This document shows, piece by piece, positions 11,475 to 20,523 of a stretch of 64,000 nucleotides of DNA. Within the stretch, counting starts at the first letter, position 1, and each line of letters starts with the position of its first letter. Under the pieces are notes generated by a model. That model had not been told where the DNA came from, searched no databases, and saw nothing but the letters and a program-made list of their open reading frames with translations. The position numbers and the translations under genes were made by a program. This stretch comes from Lachnospiraceae bacterium P6A3 (GTDB lineage: Bacteria > Bacillota > Clostridia > Lachnospirales > Lachnospiraceae): NCBI GenBank assembly GCA_000702085.1, contig JNKP01000004.1, forward strand, positions 248,001-312,000, written 5' to 3'.

Positions 11475-13415
11475 ATGGATCTGAAATGTACCGGAGTAGA
11501 ATTTGATATGGATGTTGCCGTAGTCGGCGCAGGACATGCGGGATGTGAAGCCGCTCTTGCCTGCAGCAGACTCGGACTTGAGACAGTTGTCTTTACTGTA
11601 AGTGTGGACAGCATTGCTCTTATGCCCTGTAATCCTAATATAGGAGGTTCTTCCAAAGGACATCTTGTAAGAGAACTTGATGCACTTGGCGGAGAGATGG
11701 GTAAAAATATCGATAAGACTTTTATCCAGAGTAAGATGCTCAATACATCCAAAGGTCCTGCGGTTCATTCACTCAGAGCTCAGGCTGATAAAAAAGATTA
11801 TTCCGTGGAGATGAGAAAAGTTCTCGAATCACAGGAACATCTGACTATCAAACAGGCTGAAGTATGTGAGCTTTTGTGGGAAGAGATTCCTTCTGATTCC
11901 AAAGAAGGAACTTTTGAAAAAAGAGTTACCGGTGTTAAAACACAAACCGGAGCGGTTTATCATGCAAAGGCTGTTGTTCTTTGTACCGGAGTTTATCTTA
12001 ATTCAAGATGTCTTACCGGAGAGTCCATCGTTTGTACCGGACCCAACGGATTACAGGCTGCAACTCATCTTTCAGATTCATTAAGAGCAGCGGGAATTAC
12101 TTTACGCAGATTTAAAACCGGAACTCCCGCCAGAATGGACGGAAAAACAATTGATTTTTCAAAGATGGAAGAGCAGAAGGGTGATGAAAAGATAGTTCCC
12201 TTTTCTTTTTCCACGGATCCGGATTCCATTCAAAAAGAACAGGTGTCATGCTGGCTTACCCATACCAACAAGAAAACACATGATATCATCAGAGCCAATC
12301 TTGACAGGTCACCCATTTATGCAGGAATCATTGAGGGAACAGGTCCCAGATATTGTCCTTCAATAGAAGATAAGGTTGTAAAATTTTCGGAGAAAGAATC
12401 ACATCAGGTATTTATTGAACCTGAAGGATTATATACGGATGAAATGTATGTCGACGGAATGAGTTCTTCACTTCCCGAAGATGTACAGCTTGCAATGTAC
12501 AGAACCGTTCCCGGTCTTGAGAATTGCAAGATAGTCAGAAATGCTTATGCCATCGAATATGATTGCATTAATGCCAAAGACTTGTATCCTCATCTTGAAT
12601 TTAAAATGATCAAAGGATTATTTGCCGGCGGTCAGTTTAACGGAAGCAGCGGTTATGAAGAAGCTGCTGCACAGGGTTTTGTTGCTGGTGTAAATGCTGC
12701 GATGGAAATCCTCGGAAAAGAATTTCTTGTTCTTAAGAGAAGTGAATCTTATATCGGAGTTCTTATAGATGACCTTGTTACAAAAGATAACAGGGAGCCT
12801 TACAGAATGATGACTTCCAGAGCGGAGTACAGACTTCTTCTCAGACAGGATAATGCTGACTTAAGACTCAGAAAGTACGGACATAAAGTCGGACTTGTTT
12901 CCGATGAAGTATACTCTGGTGTTTTGAAAAAGCAGGAGATGATTAACACCGAGATAGACAGACTTAAAGAGATTATGCTCGGTGCGGGTAAGGATGTATG
13001 TTCTTATCTGGAATCTCTCGGGTCATCACCTCTTTCTACGGCAACATCACTTGCTTCGCTTCTTTGCAGACCGGAGCTTGATTATGAATTATTAAAACCT
13101 CTGGATCCCGAAAGACCTGAACTTCCCAATGATGTAATCGAACAGGTTCAGATTGAGATCAGGTACGAAGGTTATATAAAACGTCAGGAAAAACAGGTCA
13201 GGGAACAGGAGAGACTTGAAGTAAAACTCATTCCCGAGAATATTGATTATGATGATGTTCCGTCTCTTCGCCTGGAAGCAAGACAGCATCTGAAAGAATT
13301 CAGACCTGTATCGGTAGGACAGGCATCACGAATATCAGGTGTTTCTCCTGCGGATATTTCAGTGCTGCTCGTGTATCTTGAAAAGTTAAACAGAAAAAAT
13401 TTGAATAATAATTAA
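11475..13415 (+). CDS. mnmG: tRNA uridine-5-carboxymethylaminomethyl modification enzyme MnmG
   Basis: FAD enzyme partner of MnmE. The chosen ATG at 11475 gives 646 residues ([18 protein letters not shown]). The in-frame start further upstream would run back into mnmE. FAD-binding [10 protein letters not shown], the signature [26 protein letters not shown] and the C-terminal domain ([22 protein letters not shown]) are all present. Normal family length is about 620-640. Tight coupling with mnmE (1-base gap) fits joint function. Confidence 0.96.
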   Translation: MDLKCTGVEFDMDVAVVGAGHAGCEAALACSRLGLETVVFTVSVDSIALMPCNPNIGGSSKGHLVRELDALGGEMGKNIDKTFIQSKMLNTSKGPAVHSLRAQADKKDYSVEMRKVLESQEHLTIKQAEVCELLWEEIPSDSKEGTFEKRVTGVKTQTGAVYHAKAVVLCTGVYLNSRCLTGESIVCTGPNGLQAATHLSDSLRAAGITLRRFKTGTPARMDGKTIDFSKMEEQKGDEKIVPFSFSTDPDSIQKEQVSCWLTHTNKKTHDIIRANLDRSPIYAGIIEGTGPRYCPSIEDKVVKFSEKESHQVFIEPEGLYTDEMYVDGMSSSLPEDVQLAMYRTVPGLENCKIVRNAYAIEYDCINAKDLYPHLEFKMIKGLFAGGQFNGSSGYEEAAAQGFVAGVNAAMEILGKEFLVLKRSESYIGVLIDDLVTKDNREPYRMMTSRAEYRLLLRQDNADLRLRKYGHKVGLVSDEVYSGVLKKQEMINTEIDRLKEIMLGAGKDVCSYLESLGSSPLSTATSLASLLCRPELDYELLKPLDPERPELPNDVIEQVQIEIRYEGYIKRQEKQVREQERLEVKLIPENIDYDDVPSLRLEARQHLKEFRPVSVGQASRISGVSPADISVLLVYLEKLNRKNLNNN

Positions 13416-13437
13416 ATGACACGTGTGTCATAATTCT

Positions 13438-14154
13438 ATGCATGATTATTCTAAATTAATTTCATATCTCTCTGAATATGGTGTATCTGTATCGGATGAT
13501 CAGATAAAAAAGCTTGATACATATTATGAGATGATGATAGAGACCAACAAGTCTCTTAATCTTACTGCCATCACCGAATTTGATGATGTGCTTATTAAGC
13601 ATTATATTGATTCAGTCACCATTGTAAGAGATATAGATATGTCAGGTAATAAATCTCTTATTGATGTAGGTACCGGAGCAGGATTCCCCGGAATGGTTTT
13701 GAAAATTATTTTTCCGGAGCTGAATATTACTCTGTTTGATTCTCTTCAAAAAAGACTTACCTTTCTGAATGAAGTAATATCTGCATTAAATCTAACAGGT
13801 ATATCTACTTATCATGGACGTGCCGAAGAAGCCGGACATGTTTCATCCATGAGGGAGCAATATGATCTTTGTGTTTCCCGTGCAGTGGCAAATCTTCCTG
13901 TTTTGTGTGAACTGTGTTTACCCTTTGTAAAAACAGGCGGAATATTTATTGCTTATAAATCCGACAAGGGAAATATAGAACTTGAATCTGCTTCCCATGC
14001 ATTATCTGTTTTAAACGCATCCCTTATAAAAGAAGATACATTTACTCTGCCTGATAGCGATATGGTTAGAGATCTTTTAATTTTTTCAAAAGATTCTTCA
14101 TGCCCTAAGTCATATCCCAGGAAGCCGGGAACTCCTTCCAAGAAACCCTTGTGA
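13438..14154 (+). CDS. rsmG: 16S rRNA (guanine-N7) methyltransferase RsmG
   Basis: SAM-dependent methyltransferase for G527 of 16S rRNA (GidB family). From ATG 13438 it has 238 residues. SAM motif DVGTGAGFPGMVLKI, ITLFDSLQKRLTFL and the later DLCVSRAVANLPVLCEL region are clear. A GTG at 13423 is also in frame. No good ribosome site precedes either start. A TGACA-N4-TGTCA inverted repeat lies directly upstream. Confidence 0.93.
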   Translation: MHDYSKLISYLSEYGVSVSDDQIKKLDTYYEMMIETNKSLNLTAITEFDDVLIKHYIDSVTIVRDIDMSGNKSLIDVGTGAGFPGMVLKIIFPELNITLFDSLQKRLTFLNEVISALNLTGISTYHGRAEEAGHVSSMREQYDLCVSRAVANLPVLCELCLPFVKTGGIFIAYKSDKGNIELESASHALSVLNASLIKEDTFTLPDSDMVRDLLIFSKDSSCPKSYPRKPGTPSKKPL

Positions 14155-14223
14155 TAGGATCTAAAAGTTACACTATATATTGTTTTTAGCTATTTACTGA
14201 AATATTCGTGTACTAGATTTTTA

Positions 14224-14239
14224 TGTTTCACGTGAAACA
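14224..14239. other. parS: parS centromere site 1 (perfect)
   Basis: TGTTTCACGTGAAACA, the perfect 16-base ParB binding palindrome, in the intergenic region after rsmG, about 7.5 kb from oriC. ParB nucleates here and spreads for chromosome segregation. Confidence 0.97.
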
Positions 14240-14261
14240 TTTTCTAGATTTAGGGTTTGAA

Positions 14262-14277
14262 TGTTTCACGTGAAACA
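14262..14277. other. parS: parS centromere site 2 (perfect)
   Basis: A second exact copy of TGTTTCACGTGAAACA, 38 bases (centre to centre) from site 1. Two sites this close would form a strong ParB nucleation point. Confidence 0.97.
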
Positions 14278-14352
14278 ATCTTTAGTGGTTTTGAAAAATA
14301 GTTTCACAACAACAAATTAATGCACCACTATATATAGGTATTTCTATTCAGT

Positions 14353-14616
14353 ATGAAATGTCCGAATTGCAGGAAACAAATAAAACTTGAGGATAAGGCA
14401 TGTCTTTATTGCGGAACCTGGATAGGACAAGACAGCCGAACGGATAGTTCAAAAACACCGGTATCTGAAAAAGAAAGAATCGGAATAATAAAGAAAATAA
14501 AAGAAAATCCGTATATCGGATTAATAGCGGAAGCAAATAAACCGTTATTGATATTGGCTGTATCCTGGTTAGCTTTCTTCATGTTACTGATGTTGTTGGG
14601 GTTATTGTTTGGATAA
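14353..14616 (+). CDS. Small zinc-ribbon protein with C-terminal membrane anchor
   Basis: 87 residues. The N-terminus has CPNC and CLYC pairs 13 residues apart, a zinc-ribbon knuckle. A charged middle (about 25-60) follows, and the end (about 66-86) is a single hydrophobic helix. The predicted form is a tail-anchored cytoplasmic zinc ribbon. I do not recognise a named family. It lies between parS sites and is followed by a second zinc-ribbon membrane gene. The ribosome site is weak. Confidence 0.75.
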   Translation: MKCPNCRKQIKLEDKACLYCGTWIGQDSRTDSSKTPVSEKERIGIIKKIKENPYIGLIAEANKPLLILAVSWLAFFMLLMLLGLLFG

Positions 14617-14622
14617 GGATTT

Positions 14623-14638
14623 CATTTCACGTGAATCC
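14623..14638. other. Degenerate parS-like site
   Basis: CATTTCACGTGAATCC matches 12 of 16 positions of parS and keeps the CACGTG core and its flanks (TTTCACGTGAA). It lies between the two zinc-ribbon genes. ParB binding is plausible but weak. Confidence 0.5.
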
Positions 14639-14652
14639 TGCATAAAGATATT

Positions 14653-15480
14653 ATGATTTGTTTGAATTGCGGAAATAAAGTAGGTGACGATTCCACATAT
14701 TGTCCTCATTGTGGAGCATCTTTGTCTGCGGATAACGGTTCCGATAGAAACCGAGATCCTGTTTTCAGAAAAAGAAGGATTAAATTTGCTTTATTGGACA
14801 TCGTCGGGACAGTAATATGTATTACCTTTTTATGGGTATATATCAAAAGCTTACTCGTCTCAGAACCATTAACTAAATGGGATTATCTAAACAGATGGAT
14901 CTTTGATTCAGCTTTTGGGTCCAGGATTCCTGTCCTTATAGGAATGGGAATCATACTGTTTTCAAATATATGTTCAATCATTAACCGGAGCGGTAAGGTG
15001 TCTGTCCCATATATCCCATGGATCGGAGGAATACTTATAGCCGTAGGATTCCTTGCTTCTCCCTGCAAAGCCTTGGCACTTTTGGGACTCCTTGATTCCG
15101 GAATATGGATATATTGGATTCACATAAAAGGAGATTATAAAAGGAATTTATCCCTTAATTCTTATCTGGAACAGTACAAAGGAAATGTACCCGAAGAGAT
15201 CCTTGACGAATCCGGTAGATATACTAAAGAGATAGATATTCTGTTCAGAACATATCGTATGGTTGTCCCGTATAAATTGTGCGAACCGTATTATATAAAT
15301 CAGTGGAACGCAAACTTTGCAATCATATATGACGAGGCAGGATACAGATATTTTGTACTGGATACGGATGATGGAATCAAACCGATTCTATTTCCCGATG
15401 ATAAACTGGTTATCAATAACATCAAATTGAAGCATGCCGTAGATGATCTGATTATAGAAATTCATCCATACAGCGGCTGA
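14653..15480 (+). CDS. Zinc-ribbon multi-pass membrane protein of unknown function
   Basis: 275 residues. The zinc ribbon is at 1-25 (CLNCGNKVGDDSTYCPHCG). It is followed by a basic stretch and about four hydrophobic segments (about 46-66, 90-108, 118-138, 140-155), then a C-terminal soluble domain of about 110 residues without a recognised family. Base usage and style match the neighbours. It sits between the parS sites and parA, so it will be covered by spreading ParB. Function unknown. Confidence 0.75.
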   Translation: MICLNCGNKVGDDSTYCPHCGASLSADNGSDRNRDPVFRKRRIKFALLDIVGTVICITFLWVYIKSLLVSEPLTKWDYLNRWIFDSAFGSRIPVLIGMGIILFSNICSIINRSGKVSVPYIPWIGGILIAVGFLASPCKALALLGLLDSGIWIYWIHIKGDYKRNLSLNSYLEQYKGNVPEEILDESGRYTKEIDILFRTYRMVVPYKLCEPYYINQWNANFAIIYDEAGYRYFVLDTDDGIKPILFPDDKLVINNIKLKHAVDDLIIEIHPYSG

Positions 15481-15497
15481 CCAAAATCACAGATTTA

Positions 15498-15513
15498 TTT
15501 TTCACGTGGAACA
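15498..15513. other. parS-like site overlapping the parA promoter
   Basis: TTTTTCACGTGGAACA, 14 of 16 matches to parS, with the CACGTG core intact. It overlaps the candidate -35 of parA, so ParB bound here could repress its own operon. Confidence 0.75.
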
Positions 15514-15527
15514 ATTCGTGATATAAT
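15500..15527 (+). promoter_or_regulatory. Candidate parA-parB promoter
   Basis: TATAAT at 15522-15527 with TTTTCA (4 of 6 matches) 16 bases upstream at 15500-15505. The parA ATG is 33 bases downstream of the -10, with AAAAGGGG as ribosome site. Confidence 0.5.
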
Positions 15528-15559
15528 AACCACTGTCCGCATTACGAAAAGGGGTAAAT

Positions 15560-16333
15560 ATGAATAGAATTTTAGCAATAGCCAATCAAAAAGGCGGGGT
15601 CGGCAAGACCTGTACGGCAGTTAACCTGTCAGCTTCACTGGGAGAACTCGGTAAGAAAGTACTTCTTATTGATATGGACCCTCAGGGAAATTCGTCCAGC
15701 AGCTTCGGCGTAAATAAGAACGAAGTTGAAAATACCATCTATGAGGTAATGCTGGAAGAGTGCACATTATCCGAGGCAATCATCAAAGATGTTGCCAAGA
15801 ATGTATCACTTGTTCCTGCCAATGTTAATCTCGGTGCCGTTGAGATAGAGATGGCCGGAAAGGATAAAGCAAACCTTATCCTCAGAAGAGAACTTGATTT
15901 TGTAAAAGACGAATATGACTATATATTTATAGACTGTCCTCCTGCCATAAGTCTTACCACGGTAAACTCAATGGCAGCAGCGACCGGTGTAATCGTTCCC
16001 GTTCAGTGTGAGTACCTGGCACTTGAAGGTCTCGGTCAGGTTATCGAAACAATTAATCTGGTCAGAAGCAGAATGAACCCCACTCTTGATCTTACCGGTA
16101 TTCTTTTCACGATGTATGACGGAAGAACCGTACTGTCCAATGATGTAGTAGACAGTGTAAGAAATACCGTAAAGTATCATACTTTCGAAGCAAAGATTCC
16201 CAGAAATATAAGACTGTCTGAGGCTCCTTCGTTCGAACAGCCCATTACCGTATACGATCCTAAATGCAGCGGTGCGATAGCTTATATGAATCTTGCAAAA
16301 GAAGTAGATTCAATGCTTGCAGATAAGCAATAA
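15560..16333 (+). CDS. parA: Chromosome partitioning ATPase ParA (Soj)
   Basis: Walker-type ATPase that drives segregation and in Bacillus also regulates DnaA. 257 residues. The deviant Walker A KGGVGKT is at about 11-17, followed by DMDPQGNSS, Walker B YIFIDCPPAISLTT and the conserved NDVVDSVR region. It lies 34 bases upstream of parB in the same operon. Confidence 0.96.
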   Translation: MNRILAIANQKGGVGKTCTAVNLSASLGELGKKVLLIDMDPQGNSSSSFGVNKNEVENTIYEVMLEECTLSEAIIKDVAKNVSLVPANVNLGAVEIEMAGKDKANLILRRELDFVKDEYDYIFIDCPPAISLTTVNSMAAATGVIVPVQCEYLALEGLGQVIETINLVRSRMNPTLDLTGILFTMYDGRTVLSNDVVDSVRNTVKYHTFEAKIPRNIRLSEAPSFEQPITVYDPKCSGAIAYMNLAKEVDSMLADKQ

Positions 16334-16367
16334 TATCAAGTGTTATAAAAATGTTTTGGAGGGAAAA

Positions 16368-17264
16368 ATGGCAAAGAAGGGACTTGGCAAGGGACTTGAT
16401 GCACTGATACCCAATGTGGTGAAGAACGACACGGCTGAAGAAAATACCAAAGCCGCTAGGGAACAATCCAAGAAAGAAAATGATGATGCCAGAACAATGG
16501 TAAGCATCAATAAGGTTGAACCCAACAGGAAACAGCCCAGAAGAAAATTTGATGAGGATGCTCTTCAGGAGCTGTCCGATTCAATCAAGATCCACGGACT
16601 TATCAGTCCCATTCTTGTTCAGGACAGGGGAGATCATTATGAGATAATCGCCGGTGAGAGAAGATGGAGAGCATCAAAGCTTGCCGGATTAAAAGAAGTT
16701 CCTGTTATCATAGGAAATTACAGTGAGAAAGAGATCCTTGAAATATCCCTTATCGAGAACATGCAGAGAAAGGATCTCAATCCCATTGAAGAAGCGCAGG
16801 GATTTAAGAGACTCGTTGATGAGTATGATCTTACTCAGGATGAAATTGCCGAGACTCTGTCAAAGAGCAGATCTGCCATCACCAACTCCATCAGACTTCT
16901 CAAGCTTTCCGATAAAGTTCAGGAAATGCTGGTTGAGGATCTGATCTCCGCAGGTCACGGAAGAGCACTTCTTGCAATCGAAGATCCCGAGAAGCAGGAA
17001 GAAGTTGCTCAAAGAATAGTCGATGAAAGACTTAATGTCCGTGATGTAGAAAAGCTTGTCAATTCACTGAAGAAACCTGCCAAGCCCAGACCGGTTACTG
17101 ACGAAGCACTTAAGGTCTTCTACCATGATATGGAAGAGAATCTTAAGATGGCGGTCGGAACCAAGGTTTCGATCTCAGGTAAAGGAAACGGAGCAGGCAC
17201 CGTAACGATCGAATTCTACAATAACGAAGATCTCGATCGTATAGCTGCAAAATTAAGAAGCTGA
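16368..17264 (+). CDS. parB: Chromosome partitioning protein ParB (Spo0J)
   Basis: CTP-dependent DNA clamp that loads at parS. The ATG at 16368 (MAKKGLGKGLDALIPN) with GGAGGG upstream gives 298 residues. An in-frame TTG upstream is rejected. The C-motif GERRWRASKLAGLKEVP, the second motif ENMQRKDLNPIEEAQGF, the HTH (TQDEIAETLSKSRSAITN) and a C-terminal dimerisation segment are present. All the parS sites are within 2.2 kb. Confidence 0.96.
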   Translation: MAKKGLGKGLDALIPNVVKNDTAEENTKAAREQSKKENDDARTMVSINKVEPNRKQPRRKFDEDALQELSDSIKIHGLISPILVQDRGDHYEIIAGERRWRASKLAGLKEVPVIIGNYSEKEILEISLIENMQRKDLNPIEEAQGFKRLVDEYDLTQDEIAETLSKSRSAITNSIRLLKLSDKVQEMLVEDLISAGHGRALLAIEDPEKQEEVAQRIVDERLNVRDVEKLVNSLKKPAKPRPVTDEALKVFYHDMEENLKMAVGTKVSISGKGNGAGTVTIEFYNNEDLDRIAAKLRS

Positions 17265-17292
17265 CATTAGTGTCATAATTGGAGGTGCCCCA

Positions 17293-17811
17293 TTGCAGAG
17301 CAGTATATTAAGTACCCTCGGGCTGGGAAGTCTCGATCCCGGAATCTGGGTGATAGTTCTTTGTGTGTGTTTTATCGCGATCATAATTCTCATCGCGATG
17401 AATTCAAAAAACAAAAAACAGATCCGGATCCTTTCCGAGAGGATTGATGATCTTACATCCGGTGAAGGCGGAAAGAGTCTTGAAGAAGAACTCGATCAGA
17501 TAATCGAAGACAATAAAAAACTTCTTAAGGATTCTTCCAAAAATTCCGATGACATCAGGAAGATCTTCGGAAGGCTCAAAGGAGTTTATCAGAAAATGGG
17601 CATCGTAAGATACGATGCATACGAACAGCTCGGAGGAGAGATGAGTGCCGTTGTTGTTATCCTTGATGAGGAAGATAACGGAGTTCTGATAAATAACGTA
17701 TATTCCACCGAAGGCGGATATGTATATACCAGAGAGATAGAAAAGGGTAAGTGCAAGCACGAACTCGGAACTGAAGAGCAGGAAGCTCTGAACAAAGCAT
17801 TAAAAAAATAA
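17293..17811 (+). CDS. DUF4446 family membrane protein
   Basis: 172 residues from a TTG start at 17293, which is supported by GGAGGTG 6 bases upstream. One transmembrane helix (about 17-37), then a coiled-coil-like charged region (42-100), then a C-terminal beta-rich domain (YDAYEQLGGEMSAVVVILDEEDNGVLIN). The DUF4446 family commonly follows parB in Clostridia; its role is unknown. A TGACA-N4-TGTCA inverted repeat spans the parB stop just upstream. Confidence 0.85.
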   Translation: MQSSILSTLGLGSLDPGIWVIVLCVCFIAIIILIAMNSKNKKQIRILSERIDDLTSGEGGKSLEEELDQIIEDNKKLLKDSSKNSDDIRKIFGRLKGVYQKMGIVRYDAYEQLGGEMSAVVVILDEEDNGVLINNVYSTEGGYVYTREIEKGKCKHELGTEEQEALNKALKK

Positions 17812-17838
17812 CATTGCGTTAAGCGAGGTAATAATAAA

Positions 17839-19167
17839 ATGATAGACATTAAGCTCATAAGAGAAAATCCGGATCTTGTAAAAGAAAACATCAAAAAGAA
17901 ATTTCAGGATGAGAAGCTTTCACTGGTTGATGAAGTAGCTGAACTTGACGATCAGGTACGTAAAGCAAAGCAGGAAGGTGACAGCTTAAGAAGTAAAAGA
18001 AATTCTGTCTCCAAAGAGATCGGCGGACTTATGGGCAGGATGAAGAAAGCGGAGAGCACAGGTGATACCGCAGAAGCCGAAAAGCTTAAGGCAGAGGTAG
18101 ATGCCAAGAAGGCAGAAGTCGAGGCCGGAGCCAAGAGACTCGAAGAGCTCGAGAAGATCGAAGAAGAGCTTGGCGAGAAGATTACCAAGATTATGATGGT
18201 CATCCCCAATATCATTGATGATTCCGTACCCATCGGTAAGGATGACAGTGAAAATGTTGAAAACGAGAAATTCGGAGATCCCGTAGTTCCTTCTTTTGAA
18301 GTACCTTATCATGCAGATATTCTTGAAAGAATAGGCGGACTCGATAAGGATGCTGCCGGACGTACCAGCGGAAACGGATTTTATTATCTCATCGGAGATG
18401 CAGCAAGACTTCACTCCGCAATGCTCAGCTATGCGAGAGATTTCATGATCGATAAGGGATTCACTTACTGCATCCCTCCTTTCATGATCAGAAGCAATGT
18501 TGTTACCGGCGTTATGAGCTTCAAGGAAATGGAAGCAATGATGTATAAGATCGAGGGCGAGGATCTTTATCTTATCGGAACCAGCGAACATTCCATGATC
18601 GGAAGATTCCAGGGACAGCTCATTGAAGAAAACAAACTTCCTCAGTGCCTTACCTCTTATTCTCCCTGCTTCAGAAAAGAAGTCGGATCTCACGGAATCG
18701 AAGAGAGAGGTGTTTACAGAGTTCACCAGTTCGAGAAGCAGGAGATGGTAGTTCTCTGCAAGCCCGAAGATTCCATGGACTGGTACAACAAGATGTGGAA
18801 GTACACCGTAGATTTCTTCAGAAGTCTCGATATACCCGTCAGAACTCTTGAGTGCTGCAGCGGAGACCTTGCGGATCTCAAAGTTAAGTCCTGCGATGTT
18901 GAAGCATGGAGCCCCAGACAGCAGAAGTACTTCGAGGTTGGATCATGTTCAACTCTCGGAGATGCACAGGCAAGAAGACTCGGCATCAGAACTAAGGGTG
19001 AGAACGGAACTTACCTTGTTCATACTCTTAACAACACCGTACTCGCAACTCCCAGGGGACTTATCGCTTTCCTCGAGAACAATGTCAACGAGGACGGAAG
19101 CATCAATATTCCCAAGGCTCTTCAGCCTTACATGGGCGGAATGACCAAGATCGAGCCTAAGAATTGA
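17839..19167 (+). CDS. serS: Seryl-tRNA synthetase
   Basis: Class II synthetase that charges tRNA-Ser. 442 residues. The N-terminal antiparallel coiled coil (about 25-110) binds the long variable arm of tRNA-Ser. Class II motif 2 (CFRKEVGSHGIEERGVYRVHQF) and motif 3 (NNTVLATPRGLIAFLENN) are present. The start has AGCGAGGTAATAATAAA upstream. It lies 27 bases after the DUF4446 gene. Confidence 0.97.
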   Translation: MIDIKLIRENPDLVKENIKKKFQDEKLSLVDEVAELDDQVRKAKQEGDSLRSKRNSVSKEIGGLMGRMKKAESTGDTAEAEKLKAEVDAKKAEVEAGAKRLEELEKIEEELGEKITKIMMVIPNIIDDSVPIGKDDSENVENEKFGDPVVPSFEVPYHADILERIGGLDKDAAGRTSGNGFYYLIGDAARLHSAMLSYARDFMIDKGFTYCIPPFMIRSNVVTGVMSFKEMEAMMYKIEGEDLYLIGTSEHSMIGRFQGQLIEENKLPQCLTSYSPCFRKEVGSHGIEERGVYRVHQFEKQEMVVLCKPEDSMDWYNKMWKYTVDFFRSLDIPVRTLECCSGDLADLKVKSCDVEAWSPRQQKYFEVGSCSTLGDAQARRLGIRTKGENGTYLVHTLNNTVLATPRGLIAFLENNVNEDGSINIPKALQPYMGGMTKIEPKN

Positions 19168-19179
19168 TCACGGATTTAA

Positions 19180-20082
19180 ATGCATAAATTTCTACGAGCC
19201 ATCGGCTTCAGTAAAATAAAAAGAGAAGACATCAAGGACCTGGTTCTCCAAAGCGTCAAGAAAAATGACTCGAGGGGTTATACCATGTCCCTTGATGACG
19301 TTATGCTCGCGGAGTTTTCCAAAGATGTGGGTGAGGGCATCGGAATAACCGCTGCCGGAACTTTCAGCGAAGACGATCTTTTTCACACCGATTATTATTT
19401 TCCCTATCTTAAAGGAACCGGAATCACTTCCACCGAAGATGTTTCCGTCGAAAGACATGCGGCCAGGGATTCCTATGCCGGAATATGTGATGATGTAAGA
19501 CTCGGGATGTCCCTTATTTTTTTCATCCAGAATAAGATCCCCTATATCAGCGCCCAGGTTTCCGGACGTCTTCCCATAAAGGGAACAACCCTGACTCTTG
19601 CAGGACTATCTATCAAAGGAACAATCTTACTCCCTGCGGGAAAAGAATCCGAAGATGATGAGGTCAAAACAAAACTTCAGAAGGTTGAAAGATACAGACT
19701 TCTGAAAAATGCAAGAACCGGCAATGAAGAAGCTATCGAAGAACTGACTATGCAGGATATGGATCTGTACAGTGAAGTATCCAGAAGAGTCGGACACGAA
19801 GACATCTACAGCATAGTTTATACCAGTATCATGCCCTACGGTGTTGAGTGTGATCAGTATAATATACTCGGCGAGATCATAAAGGTTCGCAGGATACTCA
19901 ATAATGTCTCAAAAGAGGAAGTTTACATCCTGACACTCCTTGTTAATGATTTGACATTTGATGTTGCCATCAATATAATGGATTTGCTCGGTGAACCTGT
20001 TCCGGGCAGAAGATTCAAGGGTATCGTCTGGCTTCAGGGAAGCATCAATTATCCCGAAGAACCCGACGTTCCGATAGAATAA
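19180..20082 (+). CDS. DUF3881 family protein
   Basis: 300 residues, apparently soluble, no signal peptide. It opens MHKFLRAIGFSKIKREDI, followed by GEGIGITAAGTFSEDDLF and a C-terminal VPGRRFKGIVWLQG. I place it in the Lachnospiraceae family DUF3881, which I recall being next to serS; the function is unknown. It begins 12 bases after serS and ends one base before a tRNA gene, so all three are probably one transcript. Confidence 0.7.
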   Translation: MHKFLRAIGFSKIKREDIKDLVLQSVKKNDSRGYTMSLDDVMLAEFSKDVGEGIGITAAGTFSEDDLFHTDYYFPYLKGTGITSTEDVSVERHAARDSYAGICDDVRLGMSLIFFIQNKIPYISAQVSGRLPIKGTTLTLAGLSIKGTILLPAGKESEDDEVKTKLQKVERYRLLKNARTGNEEAIEELTMQDMDLYSEVSRRVGHEDIYSIVYTSIMPYGVECDQYNILGEIIKVRRILNNVSKEEVYILTLLVNDLTFDVAINIMDLLGEPVPGRRFKGIVWLQGSINYPEEPDVPIE

Positions 20083-20083
20083 T

Positions 20084-20157
20084 GTTTCCGTAGCTCAGCA
20101 GGATAGAGCGTTCGCCTCCTAAGCGAAAGGCCGGCGGTTCGAATCCGCCCGGGAACG
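20084..20157 (+). tRNA. tRNA-Arg (anticodon CCT)
   Basis: 74-base cloverleaf. The acceptor arm GTTTCCG pairs with CGGGAAC (one G-T), and discriminator G is at 20157. The anticodon loop CTCCTAA gives CCT, reading AGG. The T-arm has GGTTCGAATCC. No CCA is encoded, consistent with need for the Cca enzyme found at 37496. The gene starts 1 base after the DUF3881 stop. Confidence 0.96.
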
Positions 20158-20160
20158 TGA

Positions 20161-20191
20161 AAGAAGTCCGTAAAACGGACTTCTTTTTTTT
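20161..20191 (+). terminator. Intrinsic terminator after tRNA-Arg
   Basis: Perfect 11-bp stem AAGAAGTCCGT / ACGGACTTCTT with AAA loop, then T6. It ends the serS-DUF3881-tRNA transcript. Confidence 0.93.
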
Positions 20192-20523
20192 AAAGTTCAC
20201 ACTATTTGTATGTAGATTCCTATATAGGAAATATGAAATAAAAAGCAATTAAGTTTTTAAGTAGTTGTTGTATATATTTAAGTAATTTAGCGACACTTTT
20301 CTGAAAAGTGTCGCTATTTTTATCCAATTTCAAACCAAAATACGAGTCACTTTTTGGCTATTTTTTCAATTTTTCGGTAAATGCTCATAAAAAGAAAGTG
20401 AGAAATTTAGCAAAAATTGCCCAAAAATTACCAATAGGCTGAGATACAAATGAATATTTATAAAGTATTATAATCCCAGATTCGTATGGACATTCAGGAC
20501 GTACATAAGAAAGGAGTATTTCC
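20192..20523 (+). other. 332-base AT-rich leader region upstream of phosphoketolase
   Basis: No gene seen. It holds a 14-base palindrome TTCCTATATAGGAA (20217-20230), the strong hairpin at 20289-20320 (listed separately), and a TATAAT at 20469-20474 without a convincing -35. The remainder is A/T-rich, and no known riboswitch was recognised. Confidence 0.6.
20289..20320 (+). terminator. Hairpin/terminator upstream of phosphoketolase
   Basis: Perfect 12-bp stem AGCGACACTTTT / AAAAGTGTCGCT with CTG loop, followed by ATTTTTA. It is a terminator by form. It lies 130 bases after another terminator with no gene between, so it may end a short transcript or act in the xfp leader. Confidence 0.65.

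Noticed and set aside
17986-18726. 246-codon open frame on the minus strand
   Set aside because: Antisense to serS, which has all class II synthetase motifs; low-complexity Phe/Leu-rich product.
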